Positions 13,809-21,074 of a stretch of DNA of 35,709 nucleotides are shown piece by piece. Below the pieces are notes generated by a model. That model searched no databases. It was not told the DNA's origin and saw nothing but the letters and a program-made list of their open reading frames with translations. The stretch covers positions 1 to 35,709 of the forward strand of contig SVNX01000022.1 of NCBI GenBank assembly GCA_015066665.1. The letters are read 5' to 3'. The position numbers were made by a program, and so were the translations under genes. This stretch comes from Ruminococcus sp. (GTDB lineage Bacteria; Bacillota; Clostridia; Oscillospirales; Ruminococcaceae). Position 1 is the stretch's first letter. Each line of letters starts with the position of its first letter.

Positions 13809-14510
13809 ATGCGGATTGCCATATGTGATGATGAAAACCAGTGCCGTCTGCAGGCCGTGCAGGCAATTCAGGACTGTACCAGAAATCCGGATGTGCTGAC
13901 GGATGTATTCGAAAACGGGAGGGTCTTCCTGCAGGCGTTCCGGAAGCACCCCTATGATCTTGTTTTTCTGGATATTGAAATGCCGGAGATGGACGGCATC
14001 ACACTTGCAAGACACCTGCGGGAGCTGCATCGGGATGTGCCCATTGTCTTTCTCACAAGTCACATTGAATATGCCCTTGAGGGTTACGAGGTCAACGCCC
14101 TGCGCTATCTCACAAAGCCCATTCAGAGCGAAAAGCTGCACGAGGTGCTTACGCATGTCATGGCACGCATGCAGGCGCAGCGCACGCTCTGGCTGAAAAC
14201 AGAGGGGGGAGAGGTGCGTGTGCCGGTGGGGGATATCCTCTGGCTCGAGGCGCAGAACCAGAACATCCTCATCCGCACGGCGGACAGGGACTATACCGTG
14301 CGGTACAATCTCAGCGAGTACGAAGCGGAACTGGCACAGGATGGTTTTTTTCGCATCCACAGGGGCTATCTTGCGGCACTGCGGCATGTGAAGAGTCTGG
14401 GGAAGCATGAGGTGACGCTCTCGGACAATACCGTGCTCCCCGTCAGCCGCACAAAGGAAAAATCCCTGAAGGAAGCCCTCTTTCAGTATATTCGGGAGGA
14501 GTCGATCTGA
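13809..14510 (+). CDS. LytTR-family response regulator
   Basis: A 233-residue cytoplasmic regulator. The receiver domain (1-120) has the acidic pair Asp8-Asp9, phospho-acceptor Asp55 (VFLDIEMPEMDG), Thr83 and Lys103 (YLTKPI). A LytTR DNA-binding domain follows at about 130-228, with the typical DILWLEAQNQNILIRT and FFRIHRGYLAAL patterns. LytTR regulators of the AgrA group often control peptide-responsive, virulence or bacteriocin genes. The gene overlaps the sensor kinase by one base, so the pair forms a two-component system. A consensus promoter lies just upstream. The target genes are not evident, but the CPBP protease gene at 16024 is a neighbour to test. Confidence 0.94.
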   Translation: MRIAICDDENQCRLQAVQAIQDCTRNPDVLTDVFENGRVFLQAFRKHPYDLVFLDIEMPEMDGITLARHLRELHRDVPIVFLTSHIEYALEGYEVNALRYLTKPIQSEKLHEVLTHVMARMQAQRTLWLKTEGGEVRVPVGDILWLEAQNQNILIRTADRDYTVRYNLSEYEAELAQDGFFRIHRGYLAALRHVKSLGKHEVTLSDNTVLPVSRTKEKSLKEALFQYIREESI

Positions 14511-15856
14511 TGGATATTGCAATGATCATACTGATAACCCTGTTCGGCGCTACGGCATCCTTTTACACGACTGCCGCACTCATTCTGTTCCTGCGCTGCT
14601 TTTATGATGCCGGCATCATCTGGAACCGGAAAAAGGCACTCATACTCGGTGCGCTCACGGTCACGGAAGCCGTGGCCAATCTGGTCTTTCAGGAGAATAT
14701 GATCGTCTCGGTGCTGCTGATGATCGCCTACTGCATCATTCCGGTCTATGACTACAGCGGCAACAAATTCTTTGCAATGCTGCGGTTTTTTCGTGTGTAT
14801 TTCCTGTCCGTGATGGCTGTTGGCATGGCGGGCATGATCGGCATGTATTTTGTGATGCCGGATTATGATCTGGATTCGCTGGAAACATCCGCTTCGGAAA
14901 CGCTCATACACTGCATACTCATTACGCTGTTCTTCGGCGGCGTGTTCCATTATCTGCACCACAGGCTCGGCAAGGAGAATATCTTCATCCCGTGCGGCCT
15001 GCGGGAGCGTGCCTTCGGCACTGTCTATACGTTGATCGGATTTGTGCTCGGCGTTGTCATTTTTGTCTCCGGAAGGGATGGCCGTGCGACGCTCACCATC
15101 ATGGCATGCTGCATTGTACTCTTTGGCGCAGCGTTTCCGATTTTTGTCTATTATGCGAGGATCAGCGAGTATTACCGTGAGCGCACCCGCTATCAGGAAA
15201 CCTATCTGCAGGCGGAGCTGGCACATTTTCAGCAGTACAAGCAGGCACAGGAGGAGACCCGCCGCTTCCGGCATGATATCCGCAATAATCTCCTGTGCAT
15301 GCATGAGATGATGCAGTCCGGCAAAACGGCGGAAGCGGCCGACTATCTCCGTAATCTGCTGGAGACGGCTGATACGCTCAGTGCAAGATATGTCAGCGGC
15401 GATGAGATCCTCGACTGCATCCTTTCGGCCAAGGCGGAGGTCATGGCACAGAAGGGTATTGCCTTCCGGCTTGACGGCGTACTGGCGGGGGGCTTGCCGT
15501 GGAAACCGATCGATGTATGCAGTGTTTTTGCCAATGCCCTTGACAATGCGATTGAAGCGTGCGAGACGCTTCCCGCAGAACAGCGGCAGATCACAATGAA
15601 GCTGAGGGCAACGCCGCAGTTCTGGTTCGTACGGATCGAGAATCCCTCCGCACGGAATGTGGATGTCGCCCGGCTGTTCCAGCCAAGAAGCGGTTATACC
15701 TCCAAATCCAATGCCGGACAGCATGGCATCGGAACGTATAACATGAAGCGGACGGTGGAAAATTACGGCGGCATGCTGAAGGCCGAATGCAAGGAACGGC
15801 AGTTTGTGCTTGAGTTTATGATCGACAAAAGCGGCTCTTCGAAAAAAGCCGCATAA
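14510..15856 (+). CDS. GHKL sensor histidine kinase (AgrC-like)
   Basis: A 448-residue membrane kinase that should phosphorylate the preceding LytTR regulator. The first 215 or so residues hold six or seven hydrophobic segments. A linking helix follows, then the phospho-acceptor region with His255 (RRFRHDIRNNLLCMHEMM). The GHKL ATPase domain has its N box at 341-350 (ANALDNAIEA) and a G box at 403-411 (GQHGIGTYN). This is the AgrC/ComD-like layout, whose members usually sense secreted peptides. No peptide precursor or AgrB-like processing gene is visible here, so the signal is unknown. The ATG overlaps the regulator's stop and AGGAGG lies upstream. A strong terminator follows. Confidence 0.93.
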   Translation: MDIAMIILITLFGATASFYTTAALILFLRCFYDAGIIWNRKKALILGALTVTEAVANLVFQENMIVSVLLMIAYCIIPVYDYSGNKFFAMLRFFRVYFLSVMAVGMAGMIGMYFVMPDYDLDSLETSASETLIHCILITLFFGGVFHYLHHRLGKENIFIPCGLRERAFGTVYTLIGFVLGVVIFVSGRDGRATLTIMACCIVLFGAAFPIFVYYARISEYYRERTRYQETYLQAELAHFQQYKQAQEETRRFRHDIRNNLLCMHEMMQSGKTAEAADYLRNLLETADTLSARYVSGDEILDCILSAKAEVMAQKGIAFRLDGVLAGGLPWKPIDVCSVFANALDNAIEACETLPAEQRQITMKLRATPQFWFVRIENPSARNVDVARLFQPRSGYTSKSNAGQHGIGTYNMKRTVENYGGMLKAECKERQFVLEFMIDKSGSSKKAA

Positions 15857-15873
15857 TGAGAAAAATCAGCATG

Positions 15874-15900
15874 GCAGCACCCCTTTCGGGTGCTGCTTTT
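15874..15900 (+). terminator. Terminator after the sensor kinase gene
   Basis: Nine-bp stem GCAGCACCC / GGGTGCTGC (15874-15882 and 15888-15896), followed by TTTT. Confidence 0.9.
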
Positions 15901-15963
15901 GCATTTCACGACAGAAATCAAACCGTTTGCGACAGATCTGTGCACGCCTTGTGGTTTTTGTGG

Positions 15964-15998
15964 TAGAATCAGAACATCACAGGGAACAATGTGTTCCC
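15964..15998 (+). promoter_or_regulatory. Probable -10 and inverted repeat before the CPBP gene
   Basis: A -10-like TAGAAT (15964-15969) has no convincing -35. About 12 bases downstream lies a perfect inverted repeat GGGAACA-ATG-TGTTCCC (15982-15998), ahead of the RBS CGGAGG. The repeat could be an operator or a leader hairpin. Confidence 0.45.
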
Positions 15999-16023
15999 GT
16001 CAACAAAAACCGGAGGTATAGAA

Positions 16024-17016
16024 ATGGAACAGACACAAATCATGACAGTCAGAAAATCCGTCAGAAAAGACAGCAGCCGTACGGGCTGGGCGATGATCCT
16101 GTATGCCATCGTCAGCACGATCGTCTCCATGGTCTGGATGACCGGCGAGACCATCATCCGTTCGGGCTTCCGTCTGCAGGGCGTTACGGATGAAGCGCAG
16201 CAGGAGAAGATCTTTGAAGATGTGCTCATTGAGGTCACCGAAATGACCGGTACCTATCTCATCGTCGGCGTGCTGGCAGGGCTTCTGTGCCTGCTCCCGT
16301 TCGTATTCGGCTCCGACCGGATGAAATCCATCTTCCGCACGGAAAAGAAAATGACGCTGCCCTGCTTTCTCGCACTGACCTGCGTGTTCTTCGGCGGACA
16401 GCTGGTGTTTTCCGGTGCCTATGAGCTGATGGAAGCCGGCCTCAATCTTATTGGCTTTACGGCGGAAAGCTCCATGGAAATGGCCACAGCCGGCAGCCAG
16501 ACCATCTCCATGTTCATCTATGCGGGAATCATTGCACCCATTGCGGAGGAACTCGTGTACCGCGGCCTGGCGATGCGCTGTCTTGAAAAGCACGGCAAGG
16601 TTCTGGCAATTGTGGTGTCCTCGCTTCTCTTTGCCGTGATGCATGCCAATCTCCCGCAGTCCGTGTTCGCCTTCATGGTGGGTCTGGTGCTGGGTTATGT
16701 GGCGATGGAATACTCCATCATCTGGAGCATCTTGCTGCACATCCTGAACAATATGGTGCTGGGCGATCTGATGAGCAAGGCACTGGAGGGCTGCAGCGAG
16801 CAGGTGCAGAACATCGTGAACTTATCTGTTCTGGGTCTCTTCTTCCTGCTCGGTCTCATCGTGCTCATCCGAAACGGCAGAAAGCTCTTTGCCTGGATCC
16901 GTGAGAATATGTGGGAAAAGCCCCGCATGCGCTGGACACTGACAACGGTTTCCATGCTTCTCTTCGTGGGTGCGCATCTGGTAATGGCCATTGCCCTTCT
17001 GGAACGCTGTCAGTAA
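16024..17016 (+). CDS. CPBP-family intramembrane metalloprotease
   Basis: A 330-residue membrane protein. The start at 16024 is preferred over 15991 because GGAGG lies eight bases upstream, and the earlier frame would cover the inverted repeat. Conserved motifs are Glu175-Glu176 with Arg180 (EELVYR), His207 (FAVMHAN) and His239 with Asn243 (HILNN), the glutamate and histidine set of the CPBP (Abi/CAAX) family. Several hydrophobic helices surround these. Members include CAAX-type proteases and proteins for self-immunity to bacteriocins or for peptide maturation. It is transcribed separately behind the LytTR system but is its next neighbour, so it could be a target of that system. No small peptide gene was seen. 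Confidence 0.9.
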   Translation: MEQTQIMTVRKSVRKDSSRTGWAMILYAIVSTIVSMVWMTGETIIRSGFRLQGVTDEAQQEKIFEDVLIEVTEMTGTYLIVGVLAGLLCLLPFVFGSDRMKSIFRTEKKMTLPCFLALTCVFFGGQLVFSGAYELMEAGLNLIGFTAESSMEMATAGSQTISMFIYAGIIAPIAEELVYRGLAMRCLEKHGKVLAIVVSSLLFAVMHANLPQSVFAFMVGLVLGYVAMEYSIIWSILLHILNNMVLGDLMSKALEGCSEQVQNIVNLSVLGLFFLLGLIVLIRNGRKLFAWIRENMWEKPRMRWTLTTVSMLLFVGAHLVMAIALLERCQ

Positions 17017-17028
17017 TTTCATCCTATG

Positions 17029-17059
17029 GGCGGAACCCTTTTCAGGGTTCCGCCTTTTT
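17029..17059 (+). terminator. Terminator after the CPBP gene
   Basis: Perfect 11-bp stem GGCGGAACCCT / AGGGTTCCGCC with a TTTC loop and then TTTTT. Confidence 0.95.
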
Positions 17060-17125
17060 CTGATCATCATAGAATGATTTTTGGTGCCCTTGTTTTGGCA
17101 GGGGCGTTTTGTATTGGAAAAAAGA

Positions 17126-17154
17126 TTGCAAATGGAAGGCAGTTGTGGTAAAAT
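17126..17154 (+). promoter_or_regulatory. Promoter of the acetyltransferase operon
   Basis: TTGCAA (17126-17131), 17-base spacer, TAAAAT (17149-17154). The gene begins at 17211 behind an AAGGGGG ribosome-binding site. Confidence 0.75.
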
Positions 17155-17210
17155 GAAAGTAAAGAGGGACGATTCCTGTCGTGCAAATTCATTCGCCAAG
17201 GGGGAATACA

Positions 17211-17768
17211 ATGAGACATACGGGAACGATTGCCTATGAAACAGAACGATTGCTTTGCCGTCCTTTCCGGCAGGAAGACTGCGAGGATATGCTGAAAAAC
17301 TGGATCGCCAATCCCAGTGTGCAGTCAGAATACGGCGAGCCTGTTTATACAACCATGCAAGAGGTGAAAACACTCCTCCATGAATATATTGAAAATTATC
17401 GGAAGCCTGATTTTTACCGCTGGGCAATCATTGAAAAGATGAGCGGTGAGAATATCGGGCAGATTGCATTCTGCAGAGTCTATTCCGATTGCCGGACAGC
17501 AGAAATTGAATACTGTATCGGCGAATCATTCTGGGGTAAGGGATATGCAACGGAAGCCTTAGCCGGACTTATCGACCATATATTCTGCAGCACAGATTTT
17601 CAGAAGCTGGAAGCCTATCATAGGGCCGAAAATACGAAATCCGGCAGAGTGCTGCAAAAGTCAGCAATGCATGTAACGGATACAGTACAGCGCTTTGTAA
17701 GAGATGGTGTAACGCCTCATGGTGAGGTTTGTTATTGCATTGAGTGGGAGGAATATCAGACATTGTAA
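17211..17768 (+). CDS. GNAT N-acetyltransferase, RimJ/RimL type
   Basis: A 185-residue GNAT enzyme that would move an acetyl group from acetyl-CoA to an amine. The start TERLLCRPFRQEDCEDMLKN is typical of the RimJ/RimL-like group. The acetyl-CoA-binding loop WGKGYATEA lies at about 108-116. The C-terminal AENTKSGRVLQKSAM is close to the usual N-x-x-S-xx-V-xx-K-x-G-M motif. The start at 17211 (not 17181) follows AAGGGGGAATACA. It heads a four-gene run of small proteins. The substrate cannot be told from sequence; this group includes enzymes for ribosomal protein termini and for drugs. Confidence 0.9.
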   Translation: MRHTGTIAYETERLLCRPFRQEDCEDMLKNWIANPSVQSEYGEPVYTTMQEVKTLLHEYIENYRKPDFYRWAIIEKMSGENIGQIAFCRVYSDCRTAEIEYCIGESFWGKGYATEALAGLIDHIFCSTDFQKLEAYHRAENTKSGRVLQKSAMHVTDTVQRFVRDGVTPHGEVCYCIEWEEYQTL

Positions 17769-17792
17769 ATTATGCTTTGGGAGGAAAGAACA

Positions 17793-18566
17793 ATGAACCT
17801 GCTGAAAGTAAAGCCGGAAAACGATTCAGACTATTTGCAATATATAAACGAAATTGACTGTGGTGCTGTGTATCCGCTTTCCATTGCAGAGGGATTGCAG
17901 AACGGTGAGATCTATGAAAGTGAGGATAAAAGCTCTGTCCTGCTCTGGCATCACTGCGGATTTGCATTTCTTGCAGGAGTATGTGATGAAACTTTCCTTG
18001 AAGCTGTTTATGAGTTGATTCTGGATCAAAATCATGCTGATAAAAGACGGTTGATCTTGTTTGTAAACAGCACAGCTGCAAAGGATTTCTTCTCAGTGAA
18101 AGCAAATATCGTCATCGAACAGCGGTACTTTTTTGAGTACAGAAACGCACAGCCTGTATATCATACAGTTTTGCCGGATGGATATACGATACAGGAAATA
18201 GACGAAGACATTTTATGCAGAATGCAAGGGAGAATCGTACCAAGCTTTTCCTGGAGCAGTGATAAGGTGTTTCTGGAAAAAGGCAAGGGTTTCTGCATAC
18301 TGCATGGTGAGCACATTGCGGCATGGGCATTTTCTGCCGCCGTAAGCAGCAAAGAAATCGACATCGGCGTGGAGACAAGCCCTGAATATCGGAACCGCGG
18401 ACTTGCGGCTGTTGTATCGTCAAGGATGATACAGTATGTTCTGGAGCAAAACAAAAAGCCTGTATGGGCATGCCATGCGCAGAACATGGCTTCGCAGGCG
18501 TTGGCAGAAAAGATTGGATTTGAGAAAACCGGTGAGTGTTTGATAGTAAAGAAGGAGGAGCGCTGA
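17793..18566 (+). CDS. GNAT acetyltransferase with an N-terminal extension
   Basis: A 257-residue protein. The C-terminal third is a GNAT acetyl-CoA domain with the pyrophosphate-binding loop RNRGLA near residue 200 (ETSPEYRNRGLAAVVSSRM) and the later NMASQALAEKIGFEKTGE helix-strand. The first 140 or so residues have the GNAT_acetyltran-like look with no catalytic motif I can name. Start at 17793 behind GGGAGG. It is 24 bases after the first GNAT gene and its stop overlaps the next ATG by one base. The substrate is unknown. Base composition through 17200-18950 looks more A+T-rich than the flanking genes, which hints at transfer. Confidence 0.85.
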   Translation: MNLLKVKPENDSDYLQYINEIDCGAVYPLSIAEGLQNGEIYESEDKSSVLLWHHCGFAFLAGVCDETFLEAVYELILDQNHADKRRLILFVNSTAAKDFFSVKANIVIEQRYFFEYRNAQPVYHTVLPDGYTIQEIDEDILCRMQGRIVPSFSWSSDKVFLEKGKGFCILHGEHIAAWAFSAAVSSKEIDIGVETSPEYRNRGLAAVVSSRMIQYVLEQNKKPVWACHAQNMASQALAEKIGFEKTGECLIVKKEER

Positions 18567-18940
18567 TGAAACGAGAACTCGGCATTGCACGCTGCGGTCT
18601 TGCATGCTGTCTTTGCTCTGAAAATCGTACCTGTTCCGGCTGTGATTCCGGAGCATGTCCCGACAAAGACTGGTGCGAAAACAGGAAATGTTCTATTGAA
18701 AAAGGAATCGGACATTGTTTTGCGTGCGATGAGGAAGATTGCAGAAAAGGAATGCTCTCAAAAATCAAACCGCTTGGATTGACTCTCTTCGCACGGAGGT
18801 ACGGCTTGGAACAGCTTCTCGACTGCCTTGATCGCAATGAGAAAGAGGGTATCATATATCACAGAAGCGGAATCATCGGAGATTACGATGAATTTGAGGA
18901 TGCGGAGAAGCTGATTGCGTTTATTGCAGGCACCGGATGA
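18566..18940 (+). CDS. DUF3795 cysteine-rich protein
   Basis: A 124-residue protein with eleven Cys in the first 60 or so residues (CGLACCLCSENRTCSGC, then CPDKDWCENRKC, then HCFACDEEDC). This spacing matches the DUF3795 family, in which the Cys clusters probably bind zinc. The start at 18566 overlaps the preceding stop by one base and has GGAGGAG upstream, so translation is probably coupled. It is followed 30 bases later by a GyrI-like protein. The function of DUF3795 is not known to me. Confidence 0.9.
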   Translation: MKRELGIARCGLACCLCSENRTCSGCDSGACPDKDWCENRKCSIEKGIGHCFACDEEDCRKGMLSKIKPLGLTLFARRYGLEQLLDCLDRNEKEGIIYHRSGIIGDYDEFEDAEKLIAFIAGTG

Positions 18941-18970
18941 TAGAAAAATCATGGAAAAGGAGAAAGAACC

Positions 18971-19609
18971 ATGCCATTCGATTTCAAAAAAGAATACAAG
19001 GAATTCTATATGCCGAAGAACAAGCCGCAGATCGTGACGATTCCGAAGATGAACTACATCGCCGTTCGTGGCAAGGGCAATCCCAACGAGGAGGGCGGTG
19101 CATATCAGCAGGCAATCAGTGTACTGTATGCAGTGGCGTACACGCTGAAGATGAGCTATAAGACCGATTACAAGATAGAAGGCTTCTTTGAATATGTTGT
19201 GCCGCCGCTGGAGGGTTTTTGGTGGCAGGATGGTGTGGCAGGCGTGGATTATGCCAATAAGGACAATTTCAATTGGATTTCAGTGATCCGCCTGCCGGAC
19301 TTTGTGACGGCAAAGGATTTTGCATGGGCTGTGGAAACTACTGCGAAAAAGAAAAAGCTCGACTGTTCCATGGCAGAATATCTGACCATCGAGGAGGGCT
19401 TATGCGTGCAGATCATGCACCACGGCAGCTATGATGCCGAGCCGGAAACTGTCGCCCTCATGGATGCTTACCTTGCGGAAAATGGCTATGTGAATGATCT
19501 GAATGCAGAGCGTCTGCATCATGAGATCTATCTGTCCGACCCGAGGAAAGCTGTACCGGAGAAGTGGAAAACGGTGATTCGGCATCCGATTAAGCATGAG
19601 GTGAGATAA
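18971..19609 (+). CDS. GyrI-like small-molecule-binding protein
   Basis: A 212-residue cytoplasmic protein. It opens MPFDFKKEYKEFYMPKNKPQ and has the family-typical IVTIPKMNYIAVRGKGNPNE, YFKIEG/FFEYVVPPLEGFWW-like and MHHGSYDAEPETVALMDAYL patterns. The fold is the GyrI-like ligand-binding domain that is attached to AraC/MerR regulators but here stands alone without a DNA-binding domain. Such stand-alone members have been linked to hydrolysis or capture of small cyclic compounds; that role is inferred. AAAAGGAG stands upstream. It sits in a run with two acetyltransferases and the DUF3795 protein, suggesting a small detoxification or stress cassette. Confidence 0.87.
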   Translation: MPFDFKKEYKEFYMPKNKPQIVTIPKMNYIAVRGKGNPNEEGGAYQQAISVLYAVAYTLKMSYKTDYKIEGFFEYVVPPLEGFWWQDGVAGVDYANKDNFNWISVIRLPDFVTAKDFAWAVETTAKKKKLDCSMAEYLTIEEGLCVQIMHHGSYDAEPETVALMDAYLAENGYVNDLNAERLHHEIYLSDPRKAVPEKWKTVIRHPIKHEVR

Positions 19610-19682
19610 GTGAATGAAAAATGACTCTCTTCGTTCATCAAGGCGGGTGAGCCGGTGAAATCGGACAAAAGGAGGAAAGTCC

Positions 19683-20018
19683 ATGCTCGGAAAAACTGTC
19701 ACCGTTACTGTTGACCGTCCGCTCGGGAGCTTCCATCCCGTACATAAGGATATATCTTATCCCATCAATTATGGCTATATCAAGGGCATCATGGCACCGG
19801 ACGGCGAGGAGCAGGATGCCTATATCCTTGGCGTAGATGTGCCCTTGCAGACATTCACAGGCAGGGTCATCGCCATCATCCGCCGTGCCGATGATGTGGA
19901 GGAGAAGTGGGTGACCGCCCCGGATGGGGTTACCTTCACGGAAGAGGAGATCCGGGAAGCCGTTCGCTTTCAGGAACAATATTTTCAGTCGGAAGTGGCG
20001 GAGATGTGGGAACGGTAA
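19683..20018 (+). CDS. Short inorganic-pyrophosphatase-like protein
   Basis: A 111-residue protein resembling the central part of family I soluble pyrophosphatases. It has DRPLGSFHPVHKDISYPINY, the YGYI following it, and DGEEQDAYILG in place of the usual DGDPxDxLxL acidic motif. It also has GRVIAIIRRADDVEEKWV, parallel to the next conserved strand. It is much shorter than the usual 170-180 residues, ending about 25 residues after that strand, with the C-terminal acidic residues missing. It may be a separate small subfamily rather than a broken gene, since the start has AAAGGAGG and the frame is clean. Hydrolysis of pyrophosphate is possible but unproven. Confidence 0.75.
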   Translation: MLGKTVTVTVDRPLGSFHPVHKDISYPINYGYIKGIMAPDGEEQDAYILGVDVPLQTFTGRVIAIIRRADDVEEKWVTAPDGVTFTEEEIREAVRFQEQYFQSEVAEMWER

Positions 20019-20062
20019 GAAAATCAACATCTGCTGCCTTCAAGGAAAAGGAGTGTGATCCG

Positions 20063-20596
20063 ATGAAATCAAAAAAACGGCGGCTGCTGTTCGTCACAGG
20101 ACTCATTGCCATGCTCTGCGGCATGAGCGTGCTCGGCGTTTTCGGCTGGAAACGCATCAGCCGTGAGATCGAAAAGCACAGGCTGCTGCGGGAATGCATC
20201 GTCTTTGAGATTCCTGCACTTGATATCAGGGCGCCTGTCATGGACGGCACGGAGCACGAGGTGCTCTCCAAGGCAGCGGGGCATTTCCCCGGCACGGGAG
20301 CACTCGGCAGCGGCAACTACTGCATTGCCGGACACAACAGCACCATCTATGCCGAGATCTTCAACGAGATGAAGCACATCGAGACCGGCATGGAGATGTA
20401 CCTCATCGACAATGACGAGAACCGCACACGGTATACCTATGTCGTGACTGAGAATTTCATTGTCGAGCCGAGCGAAACATGGGTGCTCTCTGATTTCGGC
20501 GATGACCGCATCACCATTGTGACCTGCACCGATGACGGCACCCAGCGGCAGATTGTGGTCGGTCAGTACCGCAAAACGCCGCCCTCCAAGAACTGA
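20063..20596 (+). CDS. Sortase (class D-like)
   Basis: A 177-residue membrane-anchored transpeptidase. One N-terminal membrane helix (about 8-28) is followed by the sortase barrel. Catalytic residues are His91 (IAGHNS), Cys155 (TIVTCTDDG) and Arg162 (RQIVVGQYR). The short N-terminus and TCTDDGTQR spacing suit class D; class B is less likely because no extra helix insert is seen. It would cut a C-terminal sorting signal and join the protein to peptidoglycan. In ruminococcal cellulosomes a sortase attaches the cell-wall scaffoldin, but no LPXTG-type protein is encoded in this window. Start at 20063 behind AAAAGGAG; an upstream frame from 19907 would overlap the previous gene. Confidence 0.9.
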   Translation: MKSKKRRLLFVTGLIAMLCGMSVLGVFGWKRISREIEKHRLLRECIVFEIPALDIRAPVMDGTEHEVLSKAAGHFPGTGALGSGNYCIAGHNSTIYAEIFNEMKHIETGMEMYLIDNDENRTRYTYVVTENFIVEPSETWVLSDFGDDRITIVTCTDDGTQRQIVVGQYRKTPPSKN

Positions 20597-20608
20597 ATCA
20601 CGCTTCAG

Positions 20609-20643
20609 AAGCATACGGAACTGATCGTTCCGTATGCTTTTTT
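20609..20643 (+). terminator. Terminator after the sortase gene
   Basis: Perfect 13-bp stem AAGCATACGGAAC / GTTCCGTATGCTT (20609-20621 and 20627-20639) ending in TTTTTT. Confidence 0.95.
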
Positions 20644-20745
20644 GAGCGCATCAGTCATATGAATGGGACGAAAATGCATTTACAAAATGTTCAAAAAGAG
20701 ATAAAATAGAGATAGAAAAAGCGCAGACGTCATCCTGAAAAGAGT

Positions 20746-20868
20746 ACGATATCGAATATCGTTGTGAATGAATCATGTACATTCTGCAACGAATTATCAT
20801 GTGAATGATAGAATTTTTCATTGATTTTCATGCGTGCACATGGTATAATATCGATGTTAGTTAACTAA
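20746..20868 (+). promoter_or_regulatory. Promoter with three palindromes before the PL11 gene
   Basis: The promoter is TTGATT (20821-20826), 17 bases, TATAAT (20844-20849). Three perfect palindromes flank it: ACGATAT-CGA-ATATCGT (20746-20762), TATCAT-GTGA-ATGATA (20795-20810) and TTAGTTAACTAA (20857-20868). The last lies just downstream of the start point and is followed by GTTAAC. They are candidates for activator and repressor sites of the pectin enzymes. Confidence 0.7.
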
Positions 20869-21074
20869 ATGTTAACGTACGGTTTCGGAAAGTTCACATA
20901 TCGGCTGGTTCGACAGGCCGCACAATCCTGCATAACAGTTGAGAAGAGAGATATGAAGAAATTGTAAATGCGCTGTATTTTCAGCGTGATTGCGGATTGA
21001 CTTTGGCGTGAAGATAGGATATGATGAATATACCGAATGGCGAAAACCCAAACATATTACAAGGGGGAATTACT
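20869..21074 (+). other. Long leader of the PL11 gene
   Basis: About 220 bases separate the probable start point from the PL11 ATG. A tiny frame, ATG AAG AAA TTG TAA, begins at 20953 behind GAGAAGAGAGA. A longer in-frame extension from 21021 lacks signal-peptide sense. I recognise no riboswitch. Confidence 0.4.
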
